From: Platycnemis pennipes
Taxonomy: Eukaryota > Arthropoda > Insecta > Odonata > Platycnemididae
Direction of reading: 5' to 3'
Length of the DNA stretch: 64,000 bases
Assembly (NCBI GenBank): GCA_933228895.1
Contig: OW121855.1
Location: forward strand, 42,918,698-42,982,697
Each line of letters opens with the position of its first letter. Position 1 is the first letter of the stretch. Shown in pieces: positions 12,713-24,060 of the stretch. Both the position numbers and the translations under genes were made by a program. The notes under the pieces are model-generated. The model made no database searches, was not told where the DNA came from, and worked only from the letters and a program-made list of their open reading frames with translations.

Positions 12713-13541
12713 TTTAAAAATATTCGAATAACGTTATAAATTCTTACCGCCCCGTAGCGTGCTAGTGAGCTCAAAATCTTCAAGTCCTCTGGTAATTAGA
12801 TACTTTCCTCTATTTCCACTATTTTCTTGTATATCACTAATAGCTGCTGCGCTATTTTTTCCCTTTAACCTAGCTTCAACCCGAATGGGTAAAAATACTA
12901 TTGAATGCTTAAGCAACTTAAAGTGAATATTCTTGTCGTTGTCGTATTTGTTACATCAGAAATACCATTAATATCCGCTGCTGCGGCAAAGATAGAAATG
13001 ATATTCGACCGGCCACGGAAGCCAAGTCGGTAGCGCACCGCAATGTAGGCCCAAAGGTTAAGGACAGAGATGTTAAGATTCATTTTGACTTTTACCTTAT
13101 GTTATATGGAGCAAGATGCAGTACTTGAATCACTTAAATCGATCATTTCTCCTGATACTATAAACAAGATGTCGAATATGTGATAGAAATTCCTAAGTAA
13201 GTTACGAGGGTGGAAATAATGGTGTTCATTTTATACAAGTAATACTCTTAAGATCTGGTGGAGCAAATATTTTTGGCCAAAGATATCTGTTTTACTACTT
13301 ATATCACAAGGAGTTTTGATGGGATGTTTTGATAATGCTCCACTATAGTAATCTTCATAATAATGACAGACCAACTTAACTCAAGAAGCGGTTTCATCTC
13401 CACGAATGTAGCTCATTTTAGCGTACTTTCCCGTGTATAATTGAGAATGCACTTTCCACCCATTCTCGTGTATATAATATCATCTGCAAATGGATTATGC
13501 TAGTTTTTCATTTTAAGATCTAGTGCTTTCCCGGCGAATAG
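12713..13541. other. Non-coding stretch, nothing recognised
   Basis: Only short minus-strand frames (60-61 codons) without recognisable motifs. Confidence 0.45.
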
Positions 13542-13746
13542 TATGCAGAAATGTTTCTCGGGCATTGAATATTCGCCGCCGGGCCGCCCTTCCTCATCTC
13601 TCGGATGCAATTTATTACTGGCCTCCAGGTGTTACTGAGGTTGAAACCAGTGTCTCTATTTATGTTAATATTTTCCAGACGGATCTCGATGTTGGCAGTA
13701 ATGGAGCCTATTAACCGGTGTCAAGCCCGAGAAACATTTCTGCATA
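13542..13746. mobile_element. Short MITE with 25-bp terminal inverted repeats
   Basis: The left terminus TATGCAGAAATGTTTCTCGG plus GC (13542-13563) is an exact reverse complement of the right terminus (13725-13746), and similarity extends about 3 more bases across a 1-base indel. The 205-bp unit has a GC-rich core that differs from its AT-rich flanks. A 12-base word, TAGTTTTTCATT, recurs at 13501-13512 and 13745-13756; it does not fit neatly as a target duplication because the left copy lies 30 bp outside the repeat. No coding capacity is credible. Confidence 0.7.
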
Positions 13747-16689
13747 GTTTTTCATTGTATCCCAAAATATATTAATCACAGCGAAAAAGATGACGTGTCT
13801 TTATCTGATTAACGTTTAACTCCGCTAAGAGGTTTGAAAATACGATTTTTTTATAGACCCTCAATATAGTTGTTCGAATCGGCCAAATTCGCTTTTCAGA
13901 CGTATTTCCACTCTTAAGTGGAAACTGTATGAATTTATCCAAGTATCCGATGGATGGAATATGCCTTAATCTGACAGGCGTCGTTTGATATCCTTCACTA
14001 TGTTATTAGGTATTATAAAAGTATTATTCAAATAAACAGTACGACTTCTAATGTGCAAGTAACACTACATGTGATTATGTACATTTATGGAGAGTATGGC
14101 ATGGGTTGGAGGGTCACTAGTCCTGAATATGACATTTTATTGAAAAAACTGTGAATAATAATTAAGAAGGTATTCGCAATATTTTTGAAGGCATTATACT
14201 TTGTTTGAAGTGTAGTTGTGTATTATGCGTTGGAAAAACGATTTTTGGCTCTCTCAATCCTACAGTTTATCTTTCTTAATTCATCGCTTCTTTCTGCCCT
14301 GCCAATGTAGTGTGGTGTAAAAATGTGTGTTCAGTCTCAGCCTCAAATGCCTGTGATTTTTCATGTAACTTTAACCTTGCGGGCAACCGTCTAGCCTCTT
14401 GGGCGTCACAACCAAGCTCTACCAATAACCGAGTGACTTTTTATGTACGTTCATAAGAATTACTAACGAGACTCGCTGCTTTCCCCCGAATCTTGATTAG
14501 TTCTCAACTTAAATCTTTATTCTTTGGGTCTCGAACGCTCGGCAATATTGCTACACGTATACCGGTGCGTAATAACATTCATCTTACTTCATCATTACTT
14601 ATTTGCCAGAACATTTTCGGGTAAATTTACGTCTCTGGGCAAGAATATGTAGAAACTTATTGATCATTGTGTGTGCAATAGGCTTCAAACGAACAATATT
14701 GCGTAGAAATGGGTACTCGTTGTACACACTTTGTATTCGTTTTTTTCCTCATCAGACAAATCATTATTTTTCCCCTCGTGTCACAGGTGCTTGTAAAATC
14801 GTCGTGACGACCGAAGGGCAGTCACCCGCAAATGATTTGTGAATTAGTTATCCGCGGAGTCGGACGACACGCCGCAGGGAGGAGCGAGCGAAAGGGAATA
14901 GCGGATCGAAACGTGTTGTCACGACACTGTGATGGCCGTGACCAAGGCGTGACTTTGACCAAGTGTGGCTCGCTCAAATTAACCATGATTCCCAGCAGGA
15001 TGTGTGCTAATTGCGGAAAGAAAGGGAATCTTGTTTACTCCTAAGGCGGTGAGAGTTTTAGCGCCAGAAGAAGATGATATCTTTCGAGGAGAGAAGAGAG
15101 CAAACAGATGGGGGAGTGGTCGGAAGGGAAAAGTAAAAAAGTGTCTCGGCGACATCGGGATCTTCTTGTGGTTGTTTATACCTACGTCATATGTGCATGT
15201 TTCGCATTCCCTGAAGTGTTCATCAATGAGAGATCCGTGGAAAAGAACCAGGGAATGCAAATACGATAGTAGGCAATATCAGACAGCGTCATGAGAACCA
15301 TTCTTGTTCTTGATAATCCCTCCTCTGGATCCACTATGATTCCCGTTGAGGAATTTTACTCTCAGCGTTCCATGAACAATATAATAACATGATACGCTTA
15401 TATGGAAATGTTTCGCAAAGTTGCATGCCGTGGAGGAAATGAAAGAAGAATCAGAAACAAGTGCAGTAAAATCATCCGAAATTTTCTTCAGCTGAATTCT
15501 CGTCCCAAAATATATGGCACTTACCGAAACAGATAACGGTGCGCTTGTATTGCCTATTTGTCGTGAATATTTTTTATTTTATTTATTGAGAGCCACTTGA
15601 TTTCGGAAAATTCCCAACCTTTTTGTCACATTCTGCCCTTTGTGGTGTAATAAGTTTCAAGCTGAGGTAGAACTTCAAAACACCCCCAGGAAACCTCTAA
15701 TAATCAAAGAAATATTGAGCCATATTATTGCTGTGCTGGCCGGATTAGTGATATAATCACCTTCACTAAAGGGTTGTGCACAAAATGGTTTTGGTTGCTA
15801 ATGTAGGTACATATTTCCAATGAGGGAGCAATTCAAAGTTATTCATTCCGTCTGCATACACTGACAATCATCTCGTGAAACCGACGGTCAACCCTCGGTG
15901 AGGCCGTGACGGTAAATACGAGCCTAAAAAAAATCCATGATTTGAATATTTAGGATGCTCAATTCAATTAAAATCGTAAATAAAATTGAGAATGTTGTAA
16001 GGACGAGGACCATTTCTTTCTGCGTATAACCAGAAAAATTTAACTCTCAACACAGATATTTTATCGAATCCAGGGGTTGAAGGAAGGGTAGTATACGAAA
16101 GGGTAGATGCAGCTTCGCTTTTATACGGTACTGTGTCGGGGAATATTAGAGGAGACTATCATAGTTTACTCAAAAGAAAAATTAGGAACATGTTCAACTC
16201 TTTACTGATGAGTTCTTATTTGTAGTGAGATTATGCGTATTCTAGCTTATGTTTTTTGACTGTTACCTACTTATCAAATTCGTATAATATAAGAGAATCA
16301 TTGAGGACTAAATAATTATTGCTGTAGGTGACCTAGATAGGGCAAAGCAGTATGTGGCCTAAGTTAATCTTTGTGTATGTGGCTGTAAACTGTTGCATTT
16401 ATTTTTGTTTATAAATTTGAATAGCTCTTGCTAAATAAAAAGTATTGTGATTTTATAATGTGTAGTCGTCAGAATTGACGTAAGGTCTCTCTTTTTCTAC
16501 AAACAATATGTGAAAACAGTAGGTCAGGTCCCCGCTACTGATCCTGCCCGTTTAATGTTTTCCCTGTTATTTCATTTTTGCTGGAAGCCCGTGATGTGCA
16601 TCTGCGTATTATTATGTGCATGTAGCTATAAGCAGTATTTTACACTAGGTGCTCGGCAAAATTGGGCGATACTCATAAAATCGAGACTC
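13747..16689. other. Non-coding stretch with a modest CpG-rich patch
   Basis: Sequence from about 14800 to 15130 is richer in GC/CpG and holds overlapping frames on both strands (14832-15044 and 15004-15294 plus; 14979-15260 minus). None has a recognisable domain, and the mutual overlap argues against coding. The rest is AT-rich with no repeat identified. Confidence 0.4.
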
Positions 16690-17110
16690 GTGGAAACTCC
16701 TCGGCTCGAATAGTAACCCGCCGCCATCATTACGTCACCGACCTCTTTCGCAGTGGCGAATAGTAAATCAGAGTTGGAATGCGGAAAATGAAATGGGTGT
16801 TGGCATATATAAACTTCGGCCGGCGGAAATACTTTCGTTGCATTTTTTCGTCGGCACACCTCGAGCCACCCTGCGATGTCCCGGGGAGGCGAAGGGGGAT
16901 GGATGACTCCTACTTTTTAATCGCCCGCCACTTGGCGCGAAATATTGCACCCTCTAGGCAGCGTTCGCGGGGATGGGTGATTGATCATCCCCCTCGGGTC
17001 TGGGCGTAACAGGAGGATGAGAAATACCTAGTTGTCTGCAACGCGCGTGGGTGGGTGGACGATAAAACCGCTTCTTTTCTCTCTCTTTCTCTCTTAGTGT
17101 CTCGCCTGGC
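16690..17110 (+). promoter_or_regulatory. Candidate core promoter in CpG-rich block
   Basis: A consensus-quality TATATAAA lies at 16806-16813. About 75 bases upstream is a CRE/ATF-like TTACGTCA (16730-16737), and a T-rich, CpG-containing segment follows. A pyrimidine-rich tract ending in TCTCTCTTAG at about 17087-17096 would serve as a splice acceptor. The block is clearly more CpG-rich than its surroundings. No downstream exon with a recognisable protein is visible, so this is a prediction from motif order alone. Confidence 0.3.
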
Positions 17111-17658
17111 GTAATGCAAGCCAGGCTCTAAACGTTAATTGACCGCTACGAGTGAACTTAAATCGACGACGTGTTGCGTGCTCCGTCGGTCCTTAATGGC
17201 ATTGTGCTCCATCAAAGACCTCCTTGTCTCACACATTTACGCTCGCTGAGACGTTCGACTGCGCGTCGTCAGCATTCGTTAAATCCGAGGGTAACTTTCT
17301 TGCATGTCTCTTGGCTCTGTTTTCCTCTGCACAAACATTGCTTCAATTATACTCACATTTGCATCACTTAATATCCGTTTGACAAGTATCTTTCTTGCTC
17401 TGCCTTTACATGGTGGTCTATTGCTACCTTTTTATTCCGATAAATACTATCCCTCGGTCGGATTCCCAAAGCCACCTTTCGATTTTCAAGTACCCTAAAG
17501 TCAGCCTTCCAACTACGATTAAACAGTGGAATTTTGGCACTGTATTATTGAAACAATAGCAATCAGAATGCTTTAATAATTAATAAAATTAATTAATTCG
17601 TCGTGCGCGGCTCGAAATTTGTAACCCTCAGCTTCTATCAACTACTTAGTAGCACCTA
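17111..17658. other. Non-coding stretch, nothing recognised
   Basis: Short frames only. The first 200 bases are still CpG-enriched and belong to the preceding block. The sequence becomes AT-rich after 17500. Confidence 0.4.
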
Positions 17659-17906
17659 CAGTGTTCCTCAAACTGTGCTCCGTGGAGCCCTTAGGGCTCC
17701 ACGAGTGTTTCTCGGGAACTCCAGTCCTTTTTCACAATTTTTTCCCTTATGAATATATATGTACCTCATTCATACTTCCATACACGTATCGTGTGTACCA
17801 TGCCTCGTAGAATAGGAATAGATAGTACTAAATATATCCTGGGGCTCCAAGAAACAACTTTTGCTTGAATAAGGGCTCCGTGGCTGAAAAAGTTTGGAAA
17901 CCACTG
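17659..17906. mobile_element. hAT-like non-autonomous MITE
   Basis: The ends are CAGTGTTCCTCAAACT and, on the right, AGTTTGGAAACCACTG. Together they give hAT-style termini (CAGTG...CACTG with a CAAACT block). The subterminal sequence is also mirrored: GCTCCGTGGAGCCC near the left and GGGCTCCGTGGCTGAAAAAG near the right. A secondary inverted repeat GAGCCC/GGGCTC occurs inside the left end. The 248-bp length leaves no room for a transposase. The flanking octamers AGCACCTA and CACTAGTG do not match well, so the target duplication has decayed or the exact ends differ slightly. Confidence 0.75.
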
Positions 17907-18044
17907 CACTAGTGTAACCAAAGTGCTGAGTACGTGTAATTGTGCGTGAAATTCGTTTTTCACCTTACCCACGTTCATTTAGCGGTAAGTGAGCGACGCC
18001 AACTGATAACCGTTGAACACCATAAACATAATATTGCGCTGCTA

Positions 18045-18105
18045 ATGGACGGGATAAAATATATATATTTTATCCCGTCCATATATATGTGTATATATAT
18101 GGACA
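18045..18105. repeat. Perfect 38-bp palindrome joined to an AT/GT repeat
   Basis: ATGGACGGGATAAAATATA (18045-18063) is followed directly by its exact reverse complement up to 18082, with no loop. A TATATATGTGTATATATATGGACA stretch follows, in which GGAC recurs. This would extrude as a cruciform or hairpin. Confidence 0.85.
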
Positions 18106-20229
18106 CAAATATGTGTATCACAGAAAGATTTTTTGATAACTTTAACAACCTTTTAGCAACCTTGATAACTTTCAATATATTTTTGAAGTCTTACTTCAGT
18201 GAAATTCGTTAGTATGGTCTCCACATTAAAAAATCAAATTATTATGCTATCATCACCCCGACATTTTAGTAGTAGTAACCTCATTCTTGTTCCTCCTGAC
18301 TAAGTATAACTGATGACCTATATGATAACCGATTAAATTCTCGTAATTTTTAATCAGGCTGTCAAACTCAGGTAGTTCAGCCTGCTTGAAATGCACCTCT
18401 CGAATCCTTGACATGGAGCTCTCGTGAATAGAATTAGGGAATGATATCCCCCAGCTATTCCTGAGAAGTCAATGATTATGGTCTTCGATACATGGACAGG
18501 GTTGAAGGTTGTAAACTAGCCGTAAAAAACCTTAATGGAGTGACATGGGAAAGGTAGGAGCTAACCTCCCGTGATGTTTCCTAAGGCGAGGAAAAATCTC
18601 AAATTCAGGATATGAGGAATAGTTCGCTTTTTCAGGCCTGTTCTGGTTTAGCATTAGGTTACTGACGCTGTCATGTAAACTAAACAGTTCACAAAAATCG
18701 CCAATAACTTTGCATAAGAGAGTATTACTGTAATGTATACCTGGTTATTGGCATTTGCCCTTTCCGTCGCAATGCTACACGTAAGTCGCCATCTGAACAC
18801 CAACGGAATTGGAAAATCATTTATATCCTACTGCTTCTATCGTGAATGTACTGGTTTTCAAGTAAGACAACTGCTATAAATACGGTATCAGGGTGTATAG
18901 CTAAAAGATTTCTCCAGCTATAACCTTAATATACTAAAAGGTCATATAAATAAGGATTGTGGGTATGAGTTAGGGAGAGGCTGTGCGAGCCTGCGCAGAT
19001 CTTTACCGCTCTGTCCCTCGGAATGAGCCTTTTGGTGTGTGTTTTAATGTTGCTGTCAAATTTAATTTTGATTACCATCAGGATATCTCTAGCATATACC
19101 ATTAATCTAAATGTACTCCTTTTGTATCCTGCGGCTTGTCATACAGGCATCCTATCTTTTTTTTAAGACTTTCAACATCCTTTATTCCGTCTCTCTCAGC
19201 TAGACCCGAACCGTTGTGCTGCATAACGCTAGAGCCTCTCTTTATTTTTCTCATTGTGTTAGGTAAAGCAAACACTTGATCCCATTTCTTTGAATTCGGT
19301 CTGGTATTCAAAACTGTTATTTTTTTATTTTTATTCAGTCAAGTGAAAATTGTGATTGATGCAAAGTGAAATGCAAGAGTTGTTTATTTCGAATGTTTGT
19401 ATTATTCCTTAAAAAATAGGTTATTTGTGAGTCAATACTACCCTAAAAGCCCATCATATGAAGCACAGCTAGAACTCAACCTTCATGATTGTCTCAATGA
19501 ATTTCTTGGGACCTGAAATCGCATTGAAACGTTTTTGTTATATCCCCAGTTTTAGTTTTTGGGAGAGCTAGAAGTTGTTCATAATCAAATCAGAGCTCTT
19601 GAGTTTTCTGAATGACTTGTATTGAATACATCATTTTTATCAGCATTTACTAAGAAATCTCGTAGGTTCTTATTTATCAACATCTCCTCTGTTTAAAATG
19701 AAGTTTAGACCATCTGTTCGTTGTAAATATGCCCTTGCAGGACTTCCCTGTGCAATCTTTGTGGTCATCTATCGGTTGTTGCGATACATTGCGAGAGCTG
19801 ATCTTCCTTTTTAGTAAAAGCTTTAATTAAAATGGGATGGATATAGGAATTGGTATTATTATTGTACTCCTCAATGAGTCTGGCAGGTCACGGTAATCTT
19901 TACGGAGATTTTGTAAATCAGCTTTGGACCTTATATTCTGTTAAAAAATATTTTTGATGGACTCACTCGTATATTTTTATGTGGCGTTCGGGATTATTTC
20001 GCACCAGAATTAATCTTGATCAATTCAAACTCCCAGGTCGTGCTTTGTCTCCAGTGCGTCACTTGACATCAGGAAATCTTAAAAAGCCATCAAAAGCGTA
20101 TTTCAACTATTCGATGTACATAAATATTTAAAGTTATTTCGAAAATTTCTATGACAACATACCCTCATCTAGAATAATATTTTTAGGCCAGGAATTTCAA
20201 TATCGTATTGTCGACACTCGAAAGTTCCG
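18106..20229. other. Non-coding stretch, nothing recognised
   Basis: AT-rich, with only one minus-strand frame of 69 codons (19102-19311) and no recognisable repeats. Confidence 0.45.
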
Positions 20230-20505
20230 CATCATCATCGGTAAGCACTCCTTAGATTGGTTTTATGATGCTCTCCACTCGATTCTCCTATCAGCTAACC
20301 TCCTCCTATTGCTATAATTCTTCTCTTCCACATCCTTTACAACTGGTTCCGCATTTTTCATCCGATGCCTGCCTTTTCCATTCTTCCCGTTCACTTATCC
20401 TTTGACGGTTGTCTTCATCAGGGCACCGTGTCTTAAGATATGGCCGATTAAGTTGTTCTGTCTTCTTTTTAGTCGAAAGTCCTTGTCCTAGTTTATTTCA
20501 TTAAC
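20230..20505 (-). mobile_element. LINE family L3, 3'-end fragment
   Basis: On the minus strand, a frame-shifted coding remnant reads through segments like LIGHILRH-type and RQRMK-type sequence to RRLADRRIEWRAS, then ends in a (GATGAT)n tail (plus-strand CATCATCATC at 20230-20239). The terminal 80 bases match the fragments at 12.6 and 39.5 kb. Stops and frameshifts are scattered through it, so it is long inactive. The peptide resembles the C-terminal tail of animal reverse-transcriptase ORFs. Confidence 0.65.
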
Positions 20506-22349
20506 AGCTACCAGAATTGACGGTGCCTTCAAATGCCTAGTATATGGAGTGCTATGACATACCACATGATTAAATGTGCCATAGCGTTACGCCTGTATTT
20601 GACCTTAAATGGGTACACGAAGATTCAACTAGCCACGTTGTACACAAAACAGATTGCGTAGTTAGGCTAAGGAGCAGCTGTGGTTGGAAGCAGTGTGGTC
20701 GTGGAGGCGTTCTACATCTTGCATGTCTCTGCAGAGGCTTGTGGCATGGGGTGGTAATTCGCTAGCAAGGAGGCTAGAATGTATTGAAGGATTCATTGGT
20801 ATGCTAGCCTATTGGTGTCAATGAGGCTAGAATGGAGGTGCTTGGGAATTTGGCCCACCTACTCCGTGCATATCTTAGCGTTTTCCATGGCCTTATGAGA
20901 CAGCATGTATATTAAAATATAAATAACTATAAAATTGTACCCAAATTATATCATAGCATCGTCAATTTATCTATTTTAAAATATTTAAGGGAGATATCAA
21001 AGCATTTGATTCCACTGATAGTTAATTTTATTGCTAAAACTGGTTCAAATTTAACCTATTTAGCTACATATTTGGTGCTTTTTTGCGTGTTTACGTACTT
21101 TTCTCTATTTCTTTGACGAATTTGTTGGATAGAGCTGCTAGACTATTGTTGTAAACACAGCAATTGATTTGCTTACGTGCGATTGATTTGTAAGACTCAC
21201 AGAAAATATTGCATTGAATTGGTGCAATATATTGCATCATGCCATACAAAAGCTATAGCAAAAGTCCGGGAACAGCGTCCATAGGATGCTCAAGCACAAG
21301 GGACATTAATTGTATTGGGTGTTAAACTTTGTCTCGGAGGAAAGAAGTTAAAACTTTCTTCCACTCTCAATTCCACAGTGTGGAAGGGGAAGTGGAATAA
21401 ATGGAATACACACTATACAAGTGTGCTTCCGACACTTTTCAGTCACTGACTTCCTAGCCGTAAAACTGGTAGGAGTTTCTTGAAGAAGTAGTGGTTCCAA
21501 CCGGCGATTTTGTCTAATAGAAATTAAAGATGCTCGTCAAGTAGTGCGGTTGCCGTTTTTCACAGTGGTAAATTATGAATGTCAAGTTTTTGGTGTCCCA
21601 GAATTCCGAAGATTCCCCTGAATACTATAATTTTAATTTACATTTCACATAGAGCACTTTTACTTTCCACACGATCCACGCTCGATCACAATTTTAAACG
21701 AGGCATAAATGCATGCGTACACGAAAAGATGGATAGAATTACCAATCCAGCAATTAACGTTGGTAATAACTATAAGTTATGTTTAACATATTTTCCTTGT
21801 TTTCTCCAACGAAGGGCATTAACCTTGCAGCTTCCCTCTTTTTTAGAAGAGGAACGCAGCACACATTCACATAATTCTTCCATCTGTTTCAGCTGTCTAT
21901 TAATCAGTATAATGTGACACCACAAAGAGACCATATCCTTCTCTTTGCAGTCGGCTGGTTTTGAAATCCTCAACGACCTCAAAGGGCACTTGATATCAAA
22001 GTTTTTTAAACTTCGCCATTCTTTGACCATTAAATCTGATTTCCTCAATCCCGAACAAATAAGGTGAAAAAGAAAGACTGGAAAAACAGGTGGTAATTAA
22101 AAGTATAACTATTAAAATGAAATTATTTTGTCTCCCAATTTTTCCAACATACCTCACCGTTCGCCAATTATCAAAGAGTAAAAGCGTTACCCAAATATAC
22201 AAAAATTGTTAACTCACGCTTAAAGCTTGACTGTAAACAAACATCGTTCATCCAACTTGAACTCCTGGCGCCTAGCAGGTTAATTACCAAGCCACGTCTA
22301 TTGACTAATCGTCCATCAAAGTTCGTTTACATAGATATTTACGTTCCGT
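20506..22349. other. Non-coding stretch, nothing recognised
   Basis: Overlapping frames on both strands at 21579-22202 (up to 112 codons) have no recognisable family and look incidental. The rest is AT-rich. Confidence 0.4.
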
Positions 22350-23160
22350 TCTCTTCTCGAACAAATGGAACAGCGCCGAAATCCTTGCGTCCCCTCTCGA
22401 TGTCTAATTGGCATCACTATCGATGCGTCGCAGTATCGTATAGCTGACCAGCAATGGCGGCGAAGCCCGGCCTCTCCCTTCAAGAGACCCGCCCCGCCTG
22501 CGCCGAGATCAGAATTCGTGTGTATATACCTGCCTGGCTACGTACGAGATCGTTGCGCAACGCTCGCCCGCACGCATTTTCCGTTTCGGGCGCGGAGGCG
22601 GGACGTGACGTGGCGCTGAGGGGGTAATTGTCCCCGGACACGTATCCCACGCTCGTATCTCCCTTGCTCCATCTTTGGCGGGTGGCAAAGAGGCGACCCG
22701 CTCATTACCGATGCCTTCCGGCGATGGTGTTATGTTTGGCTGCGGTGTTTTATCGTTCCCTTCCTCTGCTAATCCAACTCTCTCCCCTCCACCGACCCAA
22801 CAATGGACCACGCCTCGCTCCCGACGAGTGCTCCAATCTGTTCCAGTCGTCCAGCAATTCCCTTTTGCTTACCCCATCCCCCCTTTCTCCCTCCTCTCGA
22901 ATCAACCAGCCGCCGTTTCTCCCACCCACTCCCTCGCGAATTTCCCATCATCCTCCTCCCCCCATCCCACCTTCGCCAAATGCCGTAGAGCTTTCGCGAG
23001 TTTCTTTCCTTCCACCTCATCCACGCCTTGGGACGGGTTTCGCCCCGAGGTTTCGTGGATACCGTTTCTCGAGTGTCTAGAGGTGGAGAAAAATGACGAC
23101 GAAATTTTACGCTCTTTCCGGACGTTCTTGGTGTAGAGGGACGAGAGAGTTTCTAACTTC
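22350..23160. other. CpG-rich, pyrimidine-rich block with overlapping low-complexity frames
   Basis: GC and CpG rise sharply here and fall off after 23160. Frames of 150 and 153 codons on the plus strand (22628-23080 and 22675-23136) overlap each other and two minus-strand frames. Their translations are dominated by Pro/Ser/Leu runs created by C/T-rich DNA. This is consistent with a promoter, UTR or first-exon region, but no start, splice pattern or domain can be fixed. Confidence 0.35.
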
Positions 23161-23574
23161 TGACGCAACCTGTTTTGGGAGTCGGTTTCGGTTTCGCTGC
23201 CCTGAAGGGATGCCCGCTTTACCTTATTTATTATTTGTGGTTGGATGAAATTCTTTGGCGATGAGGAATTTTTTTCTTTACTCTATCAAGGAGTGGACCA
23301 ACAGCGATGTTGTTGGGTTAGGCAAAAGGTTGGAACATGATCGGCGAAGGAAACTTTCTTTATAAATGCAAAAGCATTGTGACGGAGCCCGTAAAACCGT
23401 ATCGTCTTTGTAGTGGCGTGATAGTCATCTGCCGACGTCGTCTTATGTTTTAACTCTGTGAGTAGTAGTAGCTAATCGAGGGAAGCGATAAATAGATAGG
23501 GCCATTTTCACCGCTTAGGATAGGTAGGCATTTTTTAGGGAACATAAGGTGGGAGAAATGGAACCCGGCGTCGG
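23161..23574. other. Non-coding stretch, nothing recognised
   Basis: No open frame or repeat worth recording. Confidence 0.4.
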
Positions 23575-23722
23575 CACAACTACATCTACGCGATACCCTG
23601 CAAGCCACCGCGAGGGTGTGTGGCAGGAGGTGAATATCACCAAACATGCACTATTTATATGCAACTAGGGTACTACATGGGAGCATGCTACATAATAGGG
23701 TCACATGCAGCTAATGTGGAGG
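23575..23722 (-). mobile_element. CR1/L2-like LINE, 3'-end stub
   Basis: Reading on the minus strand, this ends with the family's stem-loop (plus-strand CCCTGCAAGCCACC at 23596-23609 and GTGTGTGGCAGG at 23617-23628) and the TACATC/GATGTA hexamer tail (about 23580-23590). Upstream is the GGTGA(T)ATTCAC and GCATGTTTGGTGA-type 3' UTR sequence shared with the copies at 42.4, 43.7 and 48.5 kb. Only about 150 bp of 3' UTR survives, a severely 5'-truncated insertion. Confidence 0.8.
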
Positions 23723-23935
23723 AACAAGCCTGCTCATAGCGTGAAGCGCCAATGAGTCCAGGTTTCAACATCTCATCCTAAAGACCGATTTCTGAACTCG
23801 AAGTGGTCCTCACACAGCAACCAAGTGATGCTAATGAAAAATCTGCACCTCACCCGGGATTAAATCCCGGGCCCTCCGGATGGGTAGCCAGTACTATTAT
23901 CCACCACACCAACCTGATTCTTTGAACTGTGTGAC
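23723..23935 (-). mobile_element. tRNA-headed SINE, family S, copy 3
   Basis: On the minus strand the head reads GGTTGGTGTGGTGGATAATA (A-box region). The B-box/T-arm region at plus-strand 23853-23871 is an almost perfect palindrome (CCCGGGATTAAATCCCGGG). The body matches copy 2 in the blocks GATGTTGAAACCTGGAC versus GACGTTGAAACGTGGAC, and TTGGCGCTTC versus TTGTCGCCTTC. Its 3' end abuts the LINE stub to the left, as if one inserted into or beside the other. Confidence 0.7.
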
Positions 23936-24060
23936 TTCTATATTTTATTCAAGTGCAGGGACTATTAATGAACGGAATTTTGATGGGAATAAAACCGAGA
24001 GTGGAAAATAAGTCTACTTTCCACGCAAAATTATCATGCTAAATCATTAAGGACTCTGCT

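Noticed and set aside
22628..23136. Open frames of 150 and 153 codons on the plus strand
   Set aside because: They overlap each other and minus-strand frames, translate to Pro/Ser-rich low complexity from C/T-rich DNA, and show no domain or start context.
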